NCBI GenBank assembly: GCA_029688905.1 | Contig: JARULB010000004.1 | Location: 62,001 to 126,000, forward strand | Direction: 5' to 3' | DNA length: 64,000 bases | Source of the DNA: Balneolales bacterium ANBcel1 | Lineage (GTDB): Bacteria; Bacteroidota; Rhodothermia; Balneolales; Natronogracilivirgulaceae | In this document: piece by piece, positions 7,073 to 16,504 of the stretch | How the letters are laid out: every line of letters starts with the position of its first letter | Numbering within the stretch: position 1 is the first letter of the stretch | Position numbers and translations under genes: made by a program | Notes under the pieces: generated by a model | The model's database searches: none | What the model was told of the DNA's origin: nothing | The model's input: only the letters and a program-made list of their open reading frames with translations

Positions 7073-9520
7073 TCATGCCGGGACACGGCCGTGATCCATG
7101 TCCGCGCGCTGGCGGCGCTCGGTTTCGTTAGTATCCCAGGTTTTTCCACAGAGCATACAGTTGAAGAAGTCCTGATAGTAGTAGGTGTAGGAATACCTGG
7201 GCCTGTCTTCGTAGTGATATGTAACGGTGTCACTGAACATGCTTGTGCTCTTGCCGGTGTAAACCCGATCATAGCTGACCGAGCGGTCGTATCCCAGATA
7301 CAATGAACCCAGAATATTGGCGGATTTCCATATGCGGCAGTCCGTGCATCGCGAGGCATGCAGATACTCACTGCCCTGCTGGCCCATCCGCAGAAAGAAA
7401 AAGAAGAGGAAAATGCCGTACAAGGTGATGACGAAGTTGCTGTAGCTGATGTCAAGGACGGCCATGCTTGTAAAGAAGAAAGCGGTGAAACCGGCAGCCA
7501 GCAGCAACCACATCACCAACTTGAGGAAGGCGTTAGGCAGACGTGTGGTTTTCCCCAGCAGGTAGATCAGGGGCCATGTCAGTAGCAGCGGCAGGCCGAA
7601 AATACTGTACAGAACCACAAGCGCCAGGCCAATGAAGATCAGAATGACGATGATGTGCACAATCCATCCCACTCCACGGGACCAATCCTTAAGCTGGTCA
7701 AGGCGACCTGTGATCCAGTCGGTTCCAACGGGAGTGAACCAGGGAGGGGACTGCAGGAAGAGATTGGGCAGGCCTGCTTTCTGGACATGATTGATGGCCG
7801 TCATTTGATCAATAGGCCTGGTTTCGGTTTCACCCTGACCCACAATTCGGGTTACCTGATCGTTTTCCATAATCACGGCCGTCCTGTTCCATCGCTGCCC
7901 CTGCTCGACAACCATTACGCGAGGAAACAGGTAGACCGTCTGCCCGGTTTCACGGTCATCCAGCCGTCCCAGAGGCACACCCAGTCGCCGGGTTACCTGG
8001 TTGATATCGGCGCCCTGCAACAACTGCTCCAACCTTTCCCGCTTGTAAAGACGCTGATTTGACGCGTTCACAGTGGGCAAGCTGATCGCGGTCAGGTCTC
8101 TGCGCATGACCCTGTTTTGTACATAGGCCACGTTGCCGCCATCAGTCAGCCGAACTCTCTGTCGCTGTGTACTGAAATCACTGATATTGGAAAGGTTAAT
8201 AGCTCGTGCACCGTTTTCACCCACTTCACCCATGTCGGCAGTTCCCTGCGGTTCTCTGTACAGCCTGGTGCCGGGGGGCAGGGTCACGTGATAATAGCGG
8301 TCAATAGCGCTGTAGGGCAAAAGCCCTCGCTGTCCGTCAGCCAGCTCCACCAGAATATGGCGTCGGTACCTGGCAACCGGCTTGAGCTCGGCACCCCGGG
8401 GTACGGACGTTTCGATCACACGGTCGCCTTCGGTAAATTGGCACATAGAGATGAAACTGGTGGCCTCGTGGGCACGTAAAGTCTCATCGACCACCGGAGG
8501 CGGCCCCGGCACTTGTTCGTATTTTGATATTACGGCACCGATGGCCACCACCGCTACCAGCGCAACCCCTCCCAGCATGACAAAAAGCTTCATCGGAAAG
8601 CGGTGCCGGATGGAGTACAAGGTGTACTGGGCCAGCGGATGAATTCGTTTCGCAGGATCCTCTTCCTCCCACTCATACTCCTCTTCTTCTTCGCCGGTAT
8701 CCTCTAGCGATGACGCCATCATTCCGAGCAACTCCCTGGCTTCCGGTTCGCCCAGTTCGATGGCTTTTTCAACGTGGCCAAGCGCTTCCTCTTTACGATC
8801 GTTGGCAATAAGCATACGGGCAAGATTCAGATGGACCTCTCCCTGCTGGTCGTCGTACGCCAGTGACTCCTGCAAGGCAGCAATGGCCTCTTCCGGCTCT
8901 TCGCCGAGAAATTTGGCCAACCCGTAAGAATAGTACCTCCTGGCATTATCCGGTTGGGCCTCGATAGCTTTCCGGTAATAGGGATACGATTCCTCGTAGC
9001 GCTCGAGCATGCGCAGGCACTCGGCAATGATAAAATTCTCACTTTCCTCCGGCTCCTTTTCAGCCGCCCTGAGAAGAAGATCCAGAACGGTTTCCCAGTC
9101 AGGGTCGTCAAAATTGTGGGCAACAACCCCGCGTAGTGTCAACACGGCAGGATCATCCTGAAACTCCTCGCTGATCCTGTCCAGTGTCTCATACGCTTCA
9201 TGATACTCCTGCTCATGGTAGAGTGTATAGGCATAGGCGTAATATTCATCATCCGTCATTTCAACTTCATCGCCCGCCTCCCGATACCACTTGAGCGCCT
9301 CTTCAAACCGGTAGGCTTTAAAATGGCAGTAGCCCATTAGGGCTTTCAGCTGGTTTGCAAGCTCCTCGCCGGTTAGTTCATCCTCAAGTGCCTGCCGGGC
9401 ATATTCCAGTGCCTGTTCGTATTCCTCGGCCTCAACGGCCTCTGAAGCCTTTTGAAAAAGTTCAAGCGGATTCGATTCCGGATCGTCCCCGGACAATGGT
9501 TCCTGGTGATCATCAGTCAT
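7073..9520 (-). CDS. TPR protein with membrane segments, SH3-like region and C-terminal zinc ribbon
   Basis: 815 residues. Residues about 20-265 are TPR repeats (ALEYARQALED, ALKWYREAG, SYPYYRKAIEAQPDN, ALGHVEKAIELGEPE). A very acidic linker (EEEEEYEWEEED) leads to a transmembrane helix at about 310-333. A probable periplasmic SH3-like module follows (PRGAELKPVARYRRHILVEL, GQRGLLPYSAI), then about four hydrophobic helices (about 640-745) and a C-terminal tail with two CxxC pairs (CTDC, CMLC) that look like a split zinc ribbon. ATG 9520 is preceded by AGGGAGGG, so I prefer it to an ATG 21 codons upstream. No family is recognised. It is divergent from the envelope operon at 10139, so a joint role is possible but unproven. 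Confidence 0.75.
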   Translation of the reverse strand: MTDDHQEPLSGDDPESNPLELFQKASEAVEAEEYEQALEYARQALEDELTGEELANQLKALMGYCHFKAYRFEEALKWYREAGDEVEMTDDEYYAYAYTLYHEQEYHEAYETLDRISEEFQDDPAVLTLRGVVAHNFDDPDWETVLDLLLRAAEKEPEESENFIIAECLRMLERYEESYPYYRKAIEAQPDNARRYYSYGLAKFLGEEPEEAIAALQESLAYDDQQGEVHLNLARMLIANDRKEEALGHVEKAIELGEPEARELLGMMASSLEDTGEEEEEYEWEEEDPAKRIHPLAQYTLYSIRHRFPMKLFVMLGGVALVAVVAIGAVISKYEQVPGPPPVVDETLRAHEATSFISMCQFTEGDRVIETSVPRGAELKPVARYRRHILVELADGQRGLLPYSAIDRYYHVTLPPGTRLYREPQGTADMGEVGENGARAINLSNISDFSTQRQRVRLTDGGNVAYVQNRVMRRDLTAISLPTVNASNQRLYKRERLEQLLQGADINQVTRRLGVPLGRLDDRETGQTVYLFPRVMVVEQGQRWNRTAVIMENDQVTRIVGQGETETRPIDQMTAINHVQKAGLPNLFLQSPPWFTPVGTDWITGRLDQLKDWSRGVGWIVHIIVILIFIGLALVVLYSIFGLPLLLTWPLIYLLGKTTRLPNAFLKLVMWLLLAAGFTAFFFTSMAVLDISYSNFVITLYGIFLFFFFLRMGQQGSEYLHASRCTDCRIWKSANILGSLYLGYDRSVSYDRVYTGKSTSMFSDTVTYHYEDRPRYSYTYYYQDFFNCMLCGKTWDTNETERRQRADMDHGRVPA

Positions 9521-10138
9521 AATTCCCTCCCTGTCAGTTTGCCGGTTCTCTTTCGGTTGCCGGACGGACGGGCTCCCATCCACCCAGTCTCATTTAGTCA
9601 CGGCTCCTCTTCCTGTCATTTAACACCCCTTCATAACATGAAGCCAATAAATAATCCGATCATCAGGCCGCAAGCTCCGTAATAATTTCATGGCAGCCTG
9701 ACTCAATATGCTACAAATTACTTTTTTGCACAATAACTTTCGGCGGTTCTTGTCGGGCGGCCTGCTCGGGATAAACCCGGTCTCTCCCCGGCCTGATGTA
9801 TCCGCGACGTGTGTGCTAGGTCATGCAGCCCTGACAAGTGTTTCTATTTCCGAGAATCATCAAGAATCGCTCCTGCAGGAAAAGAGTTATCGCCCGTGGA
9901 CGGAACCGCAGACGTTTCACCTATTTGCTTGTGCCGTGGCGGGATCCGCAAAAAAGTATAATGAGGCAGATCTTTCAGGCGCTTCACTAATTTAATTGTG
10001 CCATGGCAGGTCGTTTTATATATTGGATAAGGGGTATCAGCAAGAGCTTGCATCATGTCCCTGGGTCCAGCGTATTATTTTTGGCCACGGGATATCATCA
10101 CCATTATTATTGCCAATAAACGCCGGGGGAGTATTACC
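9521..10138. other. Divergent intergenic region upstream of the envelope operon
   Basis: 618 bases between the divergent TPR protein and barrel genes. Short open frames on both strands (9452-10056) lack signal peptides and family features and are treated as chance. A possible promoter for the plus-strand operon is listed separately. Confidence 0.4.
9996..10024 (+). promoter_or_regulatory. Possible sigma-70-type promoter for the envelope operon
   Basis: TTGTGC (9996-10001) and TATATT (10019-10024) lie 17 bases apart, matching 4/6 and 5/6 of the consensus. Transcription would start near 10031, about 108 nt before the chosen ATG at 10139. Confidence 0.4.
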
Positions 10139-11884
10139 ATGAAAGTGGCAGGCGTATTGCTTTTCATTTTATTTGCTGTTCAAACTACCGCTGTTTCCAG
10201 GTCTGGTGACTACAAACGCAGTGCTATTTCGAGTGTGGAATCTGTCTGGATCAAGCCGGGCGCGAATATCGACATGCCGCTGGACTTCGAATTCTTCGAA
10301 TCCATGATGGGCCTTTATGTTGAGATGCCCCGTTTTGATTACAATGAACTTCCCGACGCGGTGGTGGACCGGTTCAGGAACAGGGTATCACGCATGAACG
10401 TGATTGATGAGCAGGACCTGGCTGAGTTGTTGCAGGAAACCGTTGGAGAGGCTATCCTCGACATCCTCAATGACCCGGAGATCATGAAGAGCCGCGGACT
10501 GGCCCTGCGAGACGAGTCGGCTTGGCAGACCTTCGCAGCCACCCGTGCCAGGTCGGTCGGCCTTACGGTCGAGGAACTTGAGCTCCTGATGAACTCATCC
10601 TATGTGTACCTGCCCTATGTCAGTTCCATTACGGTTTCGCTGTCCAGGGCGGAAGCCGGATCTTCGCCTGGCCGGAGCTTCTTGCGCGCGCTTCAATCCG
10701 ATGATCAATCCGCGGAAACTCAAAGAAGCTCAACTACCGCTTACAATTCGGTGCGGATCGAGGGGGGTATTATCTGGTTCTCGGTGAATATTTGCCCAGA
10801 CGGGGAGGTATCCATCTCGGAACTGCTGAATGTTACAGCCGGTGCCGGTGGGCGTGCCGAAAGGGGAAGAGAGCACACCTTCCGGGTCGGCAATGACACC
10901 TGGGAAGTCAATTCACGGACCTATGCCCTGTACGAGGCTACACAGAACTGGGTACGCCAGCTGGGTGTAGAAACCAGAGGCATTCCCGAGTTTCAGCTGA
11001 GGGGCAGCATTGTGGAAGTCCTGTCCGGCAGAAACTACTCACTGGCCCTTGGGCGTGAGGAAGGGGTTTATCTGGATGACATGTATGAACTTGTCGAGCT
11101 TCGGCGGGAATCGGACGGCACGGAATCTGCCGCGACAGTCGGCTATGCCAGGATTACCGATGTAGGTGACAATACCGCCGACCCGTTAAACTACTCGACG
11201 GCAAGTCAGCTTCTTGGCAGAAGGCAGGGAGTCGGGATCATCGCGCGCGAATACCCGCGGATCGGGTACGACCTGAGAATAACCATGGGGATTTCGGACG
11301 GTCTGCTGATACCGGCCTCGGAAATCGGCTGGCTGCTGAGTGATGTCACGCGCACATATGACCTGAACCTGAGCTATGCCTATAACCTTGCGCCTGTGAC
11401 CGGAATCAGCCAAAGCTTCCTGTCCATCGACATCGGACTCGGGTTTCCCGTCGATTATGACCGGGCACCCGCTTTTGACGACGGTTCGCTGCTGTTACTT
11501 GATTTCTACCTGGGCTATACAAAGAAATTCTGGTTTGCCGGCCGAAACAATATCGGTCTTCGTTTCGGTGCCGGCCTTGATGCCATGCGTATGAGTGCCG
11601 GCGACGACAACAGCCTCACGCTGTTTTCGGCTGGAGGCCGTGCGTCACTGGACTATGAACTGCTACTCGGACCTGCCTGGAGTTTCAGTATCGGGGCAGG
11701 ATACAAGATGGCCACACGGCCGCTCCAGGCTTCAATGGAAGTGGACGGAGAGTCCGGCGAGTTTCTGGTGGAAGAGAGTGAGATAGACCTTGGCGGCGTC
11801 TTTTTTACCGCCGGTATCACCTACTCTATCCGTAATACCGGACTCAATCTTTTCGGGTTCCTGGATGGCTTCCGATCCAATTGA
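10139..11884 (+). CDS. Exported protein with FlgT-like segment and C-terminal outer membrane barrel
   Basis: 581 residues. Signal peptide (VAGVLLFILFAVQTTAVS), then about 250 residues of mixed alpha/beta with 'YVYLPYVSSITVSL', then a segment 'GSIVEVLSGRNYSLALGREEGVYLDDMYELVEL' that resembles the C-terminal domain of FlgT or similar fluid-exposed modules ('G..V.L..G...G...D..Y.L'). Residues about 390-581 are amphipathic beta strands suggestive of an outer membrane barrel. ATG 10139 has GGGGGAG upstream and starts directly at the signal peptide; an upstream in-frame ATG at 10055 would add 28 unlikely residues. First gene of an operon with the next two. The FlgT comparison is by eye and tentative; there are no flagellar genes here. 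Confidence 0.65.
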   Translation: MKVAGVLLFILFAVQTTAVSRSGDYKRSAISSVESVWIKPGANIDMPLDFEFFESMMGLYVEMPRFDYNELPDAVVDRFRNRVSRMNVIDEQDLAELLQETVGEAILDILNDPEIMKSRGLALRDESAWQTFAATRARSVGLTVEELELLMNSSYVYLPYVSSITVSLSRAEAGSSPGRSFLRALQSDDQSAETQRSSTTAYNSVRIEGGIIWFSVNICPDGEVSISELLNVTAGAGGRAERGREHTFRVGNDTWEVNSRTYALYEATQNWVRQLGVETRGIPEFQLRGSIVEVLSGRNYSLALGREEGVYLDDMYELVELRRESDGTESAATVGYARITDVGDNTADPLNYSTASQLLGRRQGVGIIAREYPRIGYDLRITMGISDGLLIPASEIGWLLSDVTRTYDLNLSYAYNLAPVTGISQSFLSIDIGLGFPVDYDRAPAFDDGSLLLLDFYLGYTKKFWFAGRNNIGLRFGAGLDAMRMSAGDDNSLTLFSAGGRASLDYELLLGPAWSFSIGAGYKMATRPLQASMEVDGESGEFLVEESEIDLGGVFFTAGITYSIRNTGLNLFGFLDGFRSN

Positions 11885-11946
11885 ACACATATCGACAGTG
11901 GCTTCCCGCCATATCCATTTTTTTGATATTAACAATTAATCTCTGA

Positions 11947-13239
11947 ATGATGAAAAAACGGACAATAGCCCCCTTCCTTTTTCTTGTATTGTTCAGTATT
12001 ACGGCGCAGGCAGTGGCTCCTGACCTGCCGGTTTCGCGTCAGGCAAGGCTGGTGGAACGCACCTCGCCGGCCGAGGTGATGATCGAAGCAACCGGGATCT
12101 ACCGATCTTCCGAGTCACGTTCCCGAAGGATAGAGAGAGACCTTAATGACAATGGTGTGACCATGGCCACCCGGGATGCAAAAAAGGCAGCCGTCTGGTT
12201 CCTGCTTTTTGGCTCCACCGATCCCATGCTTTCCACCGATGATGCCCGGAACCGGTTTCGCCCTTATGAATCCCATTTCTTCGACCTGGACCATATTGAG
12301 CAGTGGATCGCGTGGGAACAGACGGGGCTGGTCGAAAGGGTCCGGACTGTCGATGGAACGGGCCTGCAGATCACAAAACGATTCCGCATCAACACCGAAA
12401 TGATTAACAGCGAGCTTGAGCGTTTCCGTATCATTGAAGCGCGCTCGGACCTGACCGAGGCCATCGGCCGGCCCTTCGTCATGGTCCTGCCTCAGACCGC
12501 ATCCAACCAGAGCCCGATCGAACTGCTGCAAAGCGATCAGTATATCCGCCATGCCGCTGCTGTTGTGGAAAGCTTTCTCACCTCCCGGCTCTACGATGTG
12601 GTCGTCCCCGAACAGGTAAGCGGACTAGACCAGATGATTTCGGCCCTGAACCTTGTGGAAGGTCAACAGGAAGACTACGCCTACCAGATTGCGCAGCAAA
12701 TCGGCAGCGATATCTACATCACGTTTTCGAGTACGGAGGAAGATGCGGGGTTCGGCACAACCCGTACATCCATGCTGGTTCGCGCATTTGAAACCACAAC
12801 CGGACGTCTGCTCGGAACCGAGACAGGATACAGCCAGGGACGGCGCGGGGAGCGTTCCGTATCCATCGAGGAAGCTATGAACGACGCCATAGACAAGGTG
12901 CTTTCCCGCATTAACAACTACTGGGTAGATGACATGAGCCGGGGGATTCAGTACAAGATAGTGCTCAATATCCCCGACTTTTTCAGCCGTGACGACATAG
13001 AGGATATTCAGTTCGCCTTTATGGATGCCGTGGACGCCATCACCCGATCTTCACGGGAGAACATTGCCACCAGCCGAACTCTCGATTATCTGATCTGGTG
13101 TGACCCTGGTGAATATGCCAACTCCAGAAATGTTTACCGTTCTCTTATGCGCGAATTCAACCGTTACGGCGGCATCGGGCGCATCCGTTCTGTGACCATC
13201 AATCGAAAACTCCTCGTACTGGAAGTGGATCGGGGATAA
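11947..13239 (+). CDS. Exported DUF6175-like (CsgG/FlgO-like fold) protein
   Basis: 430 residues with a signal peptide (APFLFLVLFSITAQAVA). The central part reads like the ABA-type fold of CsgG/FlgO/DUF6175 proteins: 'RPFVMVLPQTASNQSPIELL', a helix 'AAAVVESFLTSRLYDVVVPE', 'AYQIAQQIGSDIYITFSS', then 'TSMLVRAFETTTGRLLGTETG'. This arrangement (conserved name-the-protein strand, helix, Asp/Ile strand, then 'a.e..tg...g') is shared with outer membrane lipoprotein assembly factors, though this one is not a lipoprotein. The gene lies 62 nt after the barrel gene and 10 nt before the next, so the three are one transcript. The function is unknown. Confidence 0.65.
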   Translation: MMKKRTIAPFLFLVLFSITAQAVAPDLPVSRQARLVERTSPAEVMIEATGIYRSSESRSRRIERDLNDNGVTMATRDAKKAAVWFLLFGSTDPMLSTDDARNRFRPYESHFFDLDHIEQWIAWEQTGLVERVRTVDGTGLQITKRFRINTEMINSELERFRIIEARSDLTEAIGRPFVMVLPQTASNQSPIELLQSDQYIRHAAAVVESFLTSRLYDVVVPEQVSGLDQMISALNLVEGQQEDYAYQIAQQIGSDIYITFSSTEEDAGFGTTRTSMLVRAFETTTGRLLGTETGYSQGRRGERSVSIEEAMNDAIDKVLSRINNYWVDDMSRGIQYKIVLNIPDFFSRDDIEDIQFAFMDAVDAITRSSRENIATSRTLDYLIWCDPGEYANSRNVYRSLMREFNRYGGIGRIRSVTINRKLLVLEVDRG

Positions 13240-13249
13240 TTCATTGCTC

Positions 13250-15112
13250 ATGAAAAAAACTGTCATATCCATCCGCTATCTGTTTCTCTGCATGATGACC
13301 GTTGCGGCCGGGCACCTGTTCCTGCTTGCCGGAGGGAATTCCTTTGCCCAGATACCGGACTGGTACCTTGAGGGCCGAAGCATGCACTACCCCGCCGACC
13401 TCTATATTGTGGGCATGGGTGAGGGCGACACACTGGAAGAGGCCGCAGGTCAGGCCAGGACTTCACTCGGTGCCCAGATACGGGTCAGGGTGGAGTCGGA
13501 AATCACCTCTATTGTCACAGAAATGGACAGAGGTGACCGCAGTTCGTTTGAGTCCATGTACCGCAATGAAAGCACATCCCGCATCGACGAACAGCTTCCA
13601 GGGGTGGAGATTGCGATGCAGGGCGAGCATGCCGGCCGTTACTACGCTCTGGCCGCCCTCGACAGACAGCGGTATGTCAGGGAGTTGCATTCGGAGCTGG
13701 ATCGTCTTCGTGAGAGCTACGATGCCATGGTTGAAAGCGGGCGCAATCATATACGGCAGGGACAGATAACTACGGGAATCAATGCGCTGCTGGAAGCGCA
13801 GGGGCAGGCCTCAGAGTTCTATTCGGCCTTGTCAACCCACAACGCCCTTGCGCACAGATCATACGGAAGTGGCGATATTCTGGGCGTGGCAAGGCTTGTT
13901 CCCGAAATCCGGGAAACGCTCGCTTCAGTGCGCCTTTCGGTGAAATCCGGAGACGAACAGGCCGGTGTTCCCGGCAGGCAACTCGCCGAACCGATTGTAT
14001 TCAGTGCAGTCTACAAGCAGAACGGCCGGGAGGTGCCGGTATCCAGTCTGCCTCTGCTGGTGGCATATCAGGATGGAGGTGAGGCTGACAGGGTGACAAC
14101 CGACGCGGAAGGCCTGGCATCGGTACATCTGACAGCCATGCGGATTCGGGGGGAAATGAACAGAATTACGGCAACAGCGTCATTTTCGGAGATCCCCCCG
14201 GTATTTCGAAGTATGGTTCGCGATATTTCGGTCCGTGCAAACTACCGTATCTCCGATACCGACAGAATTCCGGTGGCCGTGGTCGTTACCGATGAAGCCG
14301 GAAGGAGGCATGCCGGAAGCGAGCAGCGACTTGGAAGTGTGGTTGAACGTTTGGGATACCGTCTCAGCGACGCGTCCGGAGTGGTTTTGGAAGGCAGCCT
14401 GGGGCGGGTCGATTCCCGCGAGGTTGACGGTTTGGACGGCCGCCAGTTCGTGGTGCGCTCGGAGATGAACCTTATGATCAGGCAGCGTTCAGACAATTCC
14501 GTGGTGGGTTCGCTCGAGGCCCGGGGAACCGGAATGAGCCACAGAAGCGAGTCGGATGCATTGAACGCTTCGCTGAACCGGCTCTCCATCGACCGGCAGG
14601 ATTTGGCCAGGGCACTTGCCGGTGTGACCATGGAGATGGCCATGGCCGAACACGGAAGCCCGCCTTCAGCAGTACGGGAACAGCGAGACAGACACGAAGC
14701 CCCGGCAGGGACGGGACGTGAGTCAGGGGGGCGGCTGCCCAAAACAACCATCGACGATTTTACATTTGAAGTGCACTCGGCTTCCATGACACCCGATAAC
14801 AGGGTCATAGTGGAGGTGATGATTACAAATCACGACCACAGGGATCGCAACACCCGTTTTTCACGCCGATTGTTCATCATGTACGATCAGGAAGGAAGAG
14901 AAGTCACAGGTCCGGCTATTTCCGTGGCCTCCAGCAGTACCGTAAGGGGCTGGGGTTTCGACCATCTGATTATCCCGGATGTGCCGGTAAAAATGACCAT
15001 CGAATTCAGGGATGTCCACCCCGAAACCAACGTGATTACCTTGTTGTCATTCCGGGCCGGCAGCACCGATGTGCGCCTTCGCGATATCCCGCTGATAAAA
15101 TCATCCCGCTGA
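13250..15112 (+). CDS. Exported LPP20-domain protein with C-terminal Ig-like domain
   Basis: 620 residues. Signal peptide ends near NSFAQ; the mature protein opens 'IPDWYLEGRSMHYPADLYIVGMGEG', the LPP20 motif also seen at 6324-6893. A helical region (DRQRYVRELHSELDRLRESY) follows, then beta domains at about 240-330 and 340-450, and a final Ig-like module at about 490-620 (FTFEVHSASMTPDNRVIVEV). It has no lipobox, unlike its shorter relative. ATG 13250 is used; a TTG at 13244 is two codons upstream. Third gene of the envelope operon. Proteins with this LPP20 plus extra beta domains occur in several phyla without assigned role. Confidence 0.7.
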   Translation: MKKTVISIRYLFLCMMTVAAGHLFLLAGGNSFAQIPDWYLEGRSMHYPADLYIVGMGEGDTLEEAAGQARTSLGAQIRVRVESEITSIVTEMDRGDRSSFESMYRNESTSRIDEQLPGVEIAMQGEHAGRYYALAALDRQRYVRELHSELDRLRESYDAMVESGRNHIRQGQITTGINALLEAQGQASEFYSALSTHNALAHRSYGSGDILGVARLVPEIRETLASVRLSVKSGDEQAGVPGRQLAEPIVFSAVYKQNGREVPVSSLPLLVAYQDGGEADRVTTDAEGLASVHLTAMRIRGEMNRITATASFSEIPPVFRSMVRDISVRANYRISDTDRIPVAVVVTDEAGRRHAGSEQRLGSVVERLGYRLSDASGVVLEGSLGRVDSREVDGLDGRQFVVRSEMNLMIRQRSDNSVVGSLEARGTGMSHRSESDALNASLNRLSIDRQDLARALAGVTMEMAMAEHGSPPSAVREQRDRHEAPAGTGRESGGRLPKTTIDDFTFEVHSASMTPDNRVIVEVMITNHDHRDRNTRFSRRLFIMYDQEGREVTGPAISVASSSTVRGWGFDHLIIPDVPVKMTIEFRDVHPETNVITLLSFRAGSTDVRLRDIPLIKSSR

Positions 15113-15116
15113 AGTG

Positions 15117-15146
15117 AGCCGGTGGATTTTCTAGCCGGTTTTTTTT
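15117..15146 (+). terminator. Probable terminator of the envelope operon
   Basis: AGCCGG (15117-15122) can pair with CCGGTT (15135-15140, with a G-U pair), followed by a run of eight T to 15146. The stem is short but the position, five bases after the stop codon and before a convergent gene, fits a terminator. Confidence 0.5.
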
Positions 15147-15178
15147 CAAGAATGAATACCCGACACGGGCACGGAGGT

Positions 15179-16447
15179 CTATTCCGCCGAAAGCCATTCC
15201 CGATAACTGGCACGGCGTTCGGTTACTTTCTGCAGATAGTCCCTGGTTTCCTCCCAGGGCAAGTTTTCAATCAGGTGGTTGTAGTTTTCTTCAGGAGACA
15301 TCTCATTGGCAATCGTCACCGCCCGGTTGATATTGGTGTTGCCGGTGTAGGCCCGGGCAACATTTCCGGCTCCGGTATTATAGGCACTGATGGCCATGTA
15401 CTCCAGCACCCTTGGAGAAGTTACACCACGGATATACTGATTTGTGAGGATGTCATAATACGTACATCCGAATAGAAGGTTGTTATTCGGGTCGAAAAGA
15501 AGGTCAGGGCTGGGAATGCCGTCCTTGTTTCGAAGTCTGCGATAGACGTCACGCCCTGCGGTATTCGGGACGATCTGCATGAGGCCAAGTGCATTGGCAT
15601 GTGAACGCGCTACCGGGTTGAAATAGGATTCGGTGTGGATGATGGCCAGGATAAGAGCCGGATCCTGTTCGTAGCGTCCGGTATTTTCGGCAAGGTATTT
15701 CTGGAACTTCTCCGCACGCGTTCGAATGTGGTCCGGGACCAGGGACAGGTTCACACGCAGTATCTGTCGAACCTCCTCGCTGTTTCTGGATTCCAGTTGC
15801 GCCTCTTCGGCAGCTCTCTGCGCGAGTCCGGCGATGTCGTCGGCATCACCCAGATCCAGCTGACCTTCAAGAACCGGTTCCTCATAAATCTCCTCGTCAT
15901 CTTCGGGCATTTCGCTGCGTGTGCCCCTGCTTTCGGCCAGATCCACTACAGATTCCCTGATTTTCTCCCGCAGTATTTCCTCGGTATCACCCTCTTCCGC
16001 AAGAACTTCCACCTCCACGGATCCCTCCTCGAAGTCGACATCCCAGCGGACGGTCCCCCCGCTTCGGTACTCTACCCAGTTTGTCTTCGTTCGTTCGCGG
16101 AAATCACCCCACCGGCGCTCCATCTCCTCGCGAAAAGCCTCGAACAGTGCCTGCTGCTCGGCACGATATTCCTCAAATGCGACTTCATCCAGGATCATGC
16201 CTTCCCGTTCAAGATCACTGAACTCCTCGAAAGCTTCGCGCTGCTGCGCCTGGAACTCCTCAAAGGTCTGCTGGGCCACCAGTTGAGGCGGGGAAAAAAG
16301 AAACCCCGATATCATGAGTATCATGGCGGTTGCAGCAGCTGTCCCTTTTGCAGCGAACGGGTTACATGCTCTCGGCCGCGCATTGGACGGCACTGCATCA
16401 CCTTTGTTCATCGCATCAGGTATGATAGCTGATTTCAGTAATTTCAT
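15179..16447 (-). CDS. MltC-like lytic murein transglycosylase
   Basis: 422 residues. After a signal segment (residues about 37-60) comes a charged helical region (EEFQAQQREAFEEFSDLER) and a domain like the MltC N-terminal region (TNWVEYRSGGTVRWDVDFEE). The catalytic SLT domain spans about 270-415: 'ALILAIIHTESYFNPVARS' with the catalytic Glu in HTES, 'NALGLMQIVP', and 'YNTGAGNVARAY'. It cleaves the glycan strands of peptidoglycan with formation of 1,6-anhydro-muropeptides, in the periplasm. The long N-terminal stretch before the hydrophobic segment is unusual, but GGAGGACCC directly precedes ATG 16447, so I keep this start. No lipobox is visible, unlike enterobacterial MltC. Confidence 0.85.
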   Translation of the reverse strand: MKLLKSAIIPDAMNKGDAVPSNARPRACNPFAAKGTAAATAMILMISGFLFSPPQLVAQQTFEEFQAQQREAFEEFSDLEREGMILDEVAFEEYRAEQQALFEAFREEMERRWGDFRERTKTNWVEYRSGGTVRWDVDFEEGSVEVEVLAEEGDTEEILREKIRESVVDLAESRGTRSEMPEDDEEIYEEPVLEGQLDLGDADDIAGLAQRAAEEAQLESRNSEEVRQILRVNLSLVPDHIRTRAEKFQKYLAENTGRYEQDPALILAIIHTESYFNPVARSHANALGLMQIVPNTAGRDVYRRLRNKDGIPSPDLLFDPNNNLLFGCTYYDILTNQYIRGVTSPRVLEYMAISAYNTGAGNVARAYTGNTNINRAVTIANEMSPEENYNHLIENLPWEETRDYLQKVTERRASYREWLSAE

Positions 16448-16504
16448 GGGTCCTCCGCATTGATTTGCCGCCTGCCTGTGTCAGTATCATTTCCCTGCCC
16501 TGTC

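Noticed and set aside
9452-10056. Short open frames in the gap before the envelope operon
   Set aside because: No signal peptide, no repeats, no ribosome site, and they conflict between strands.
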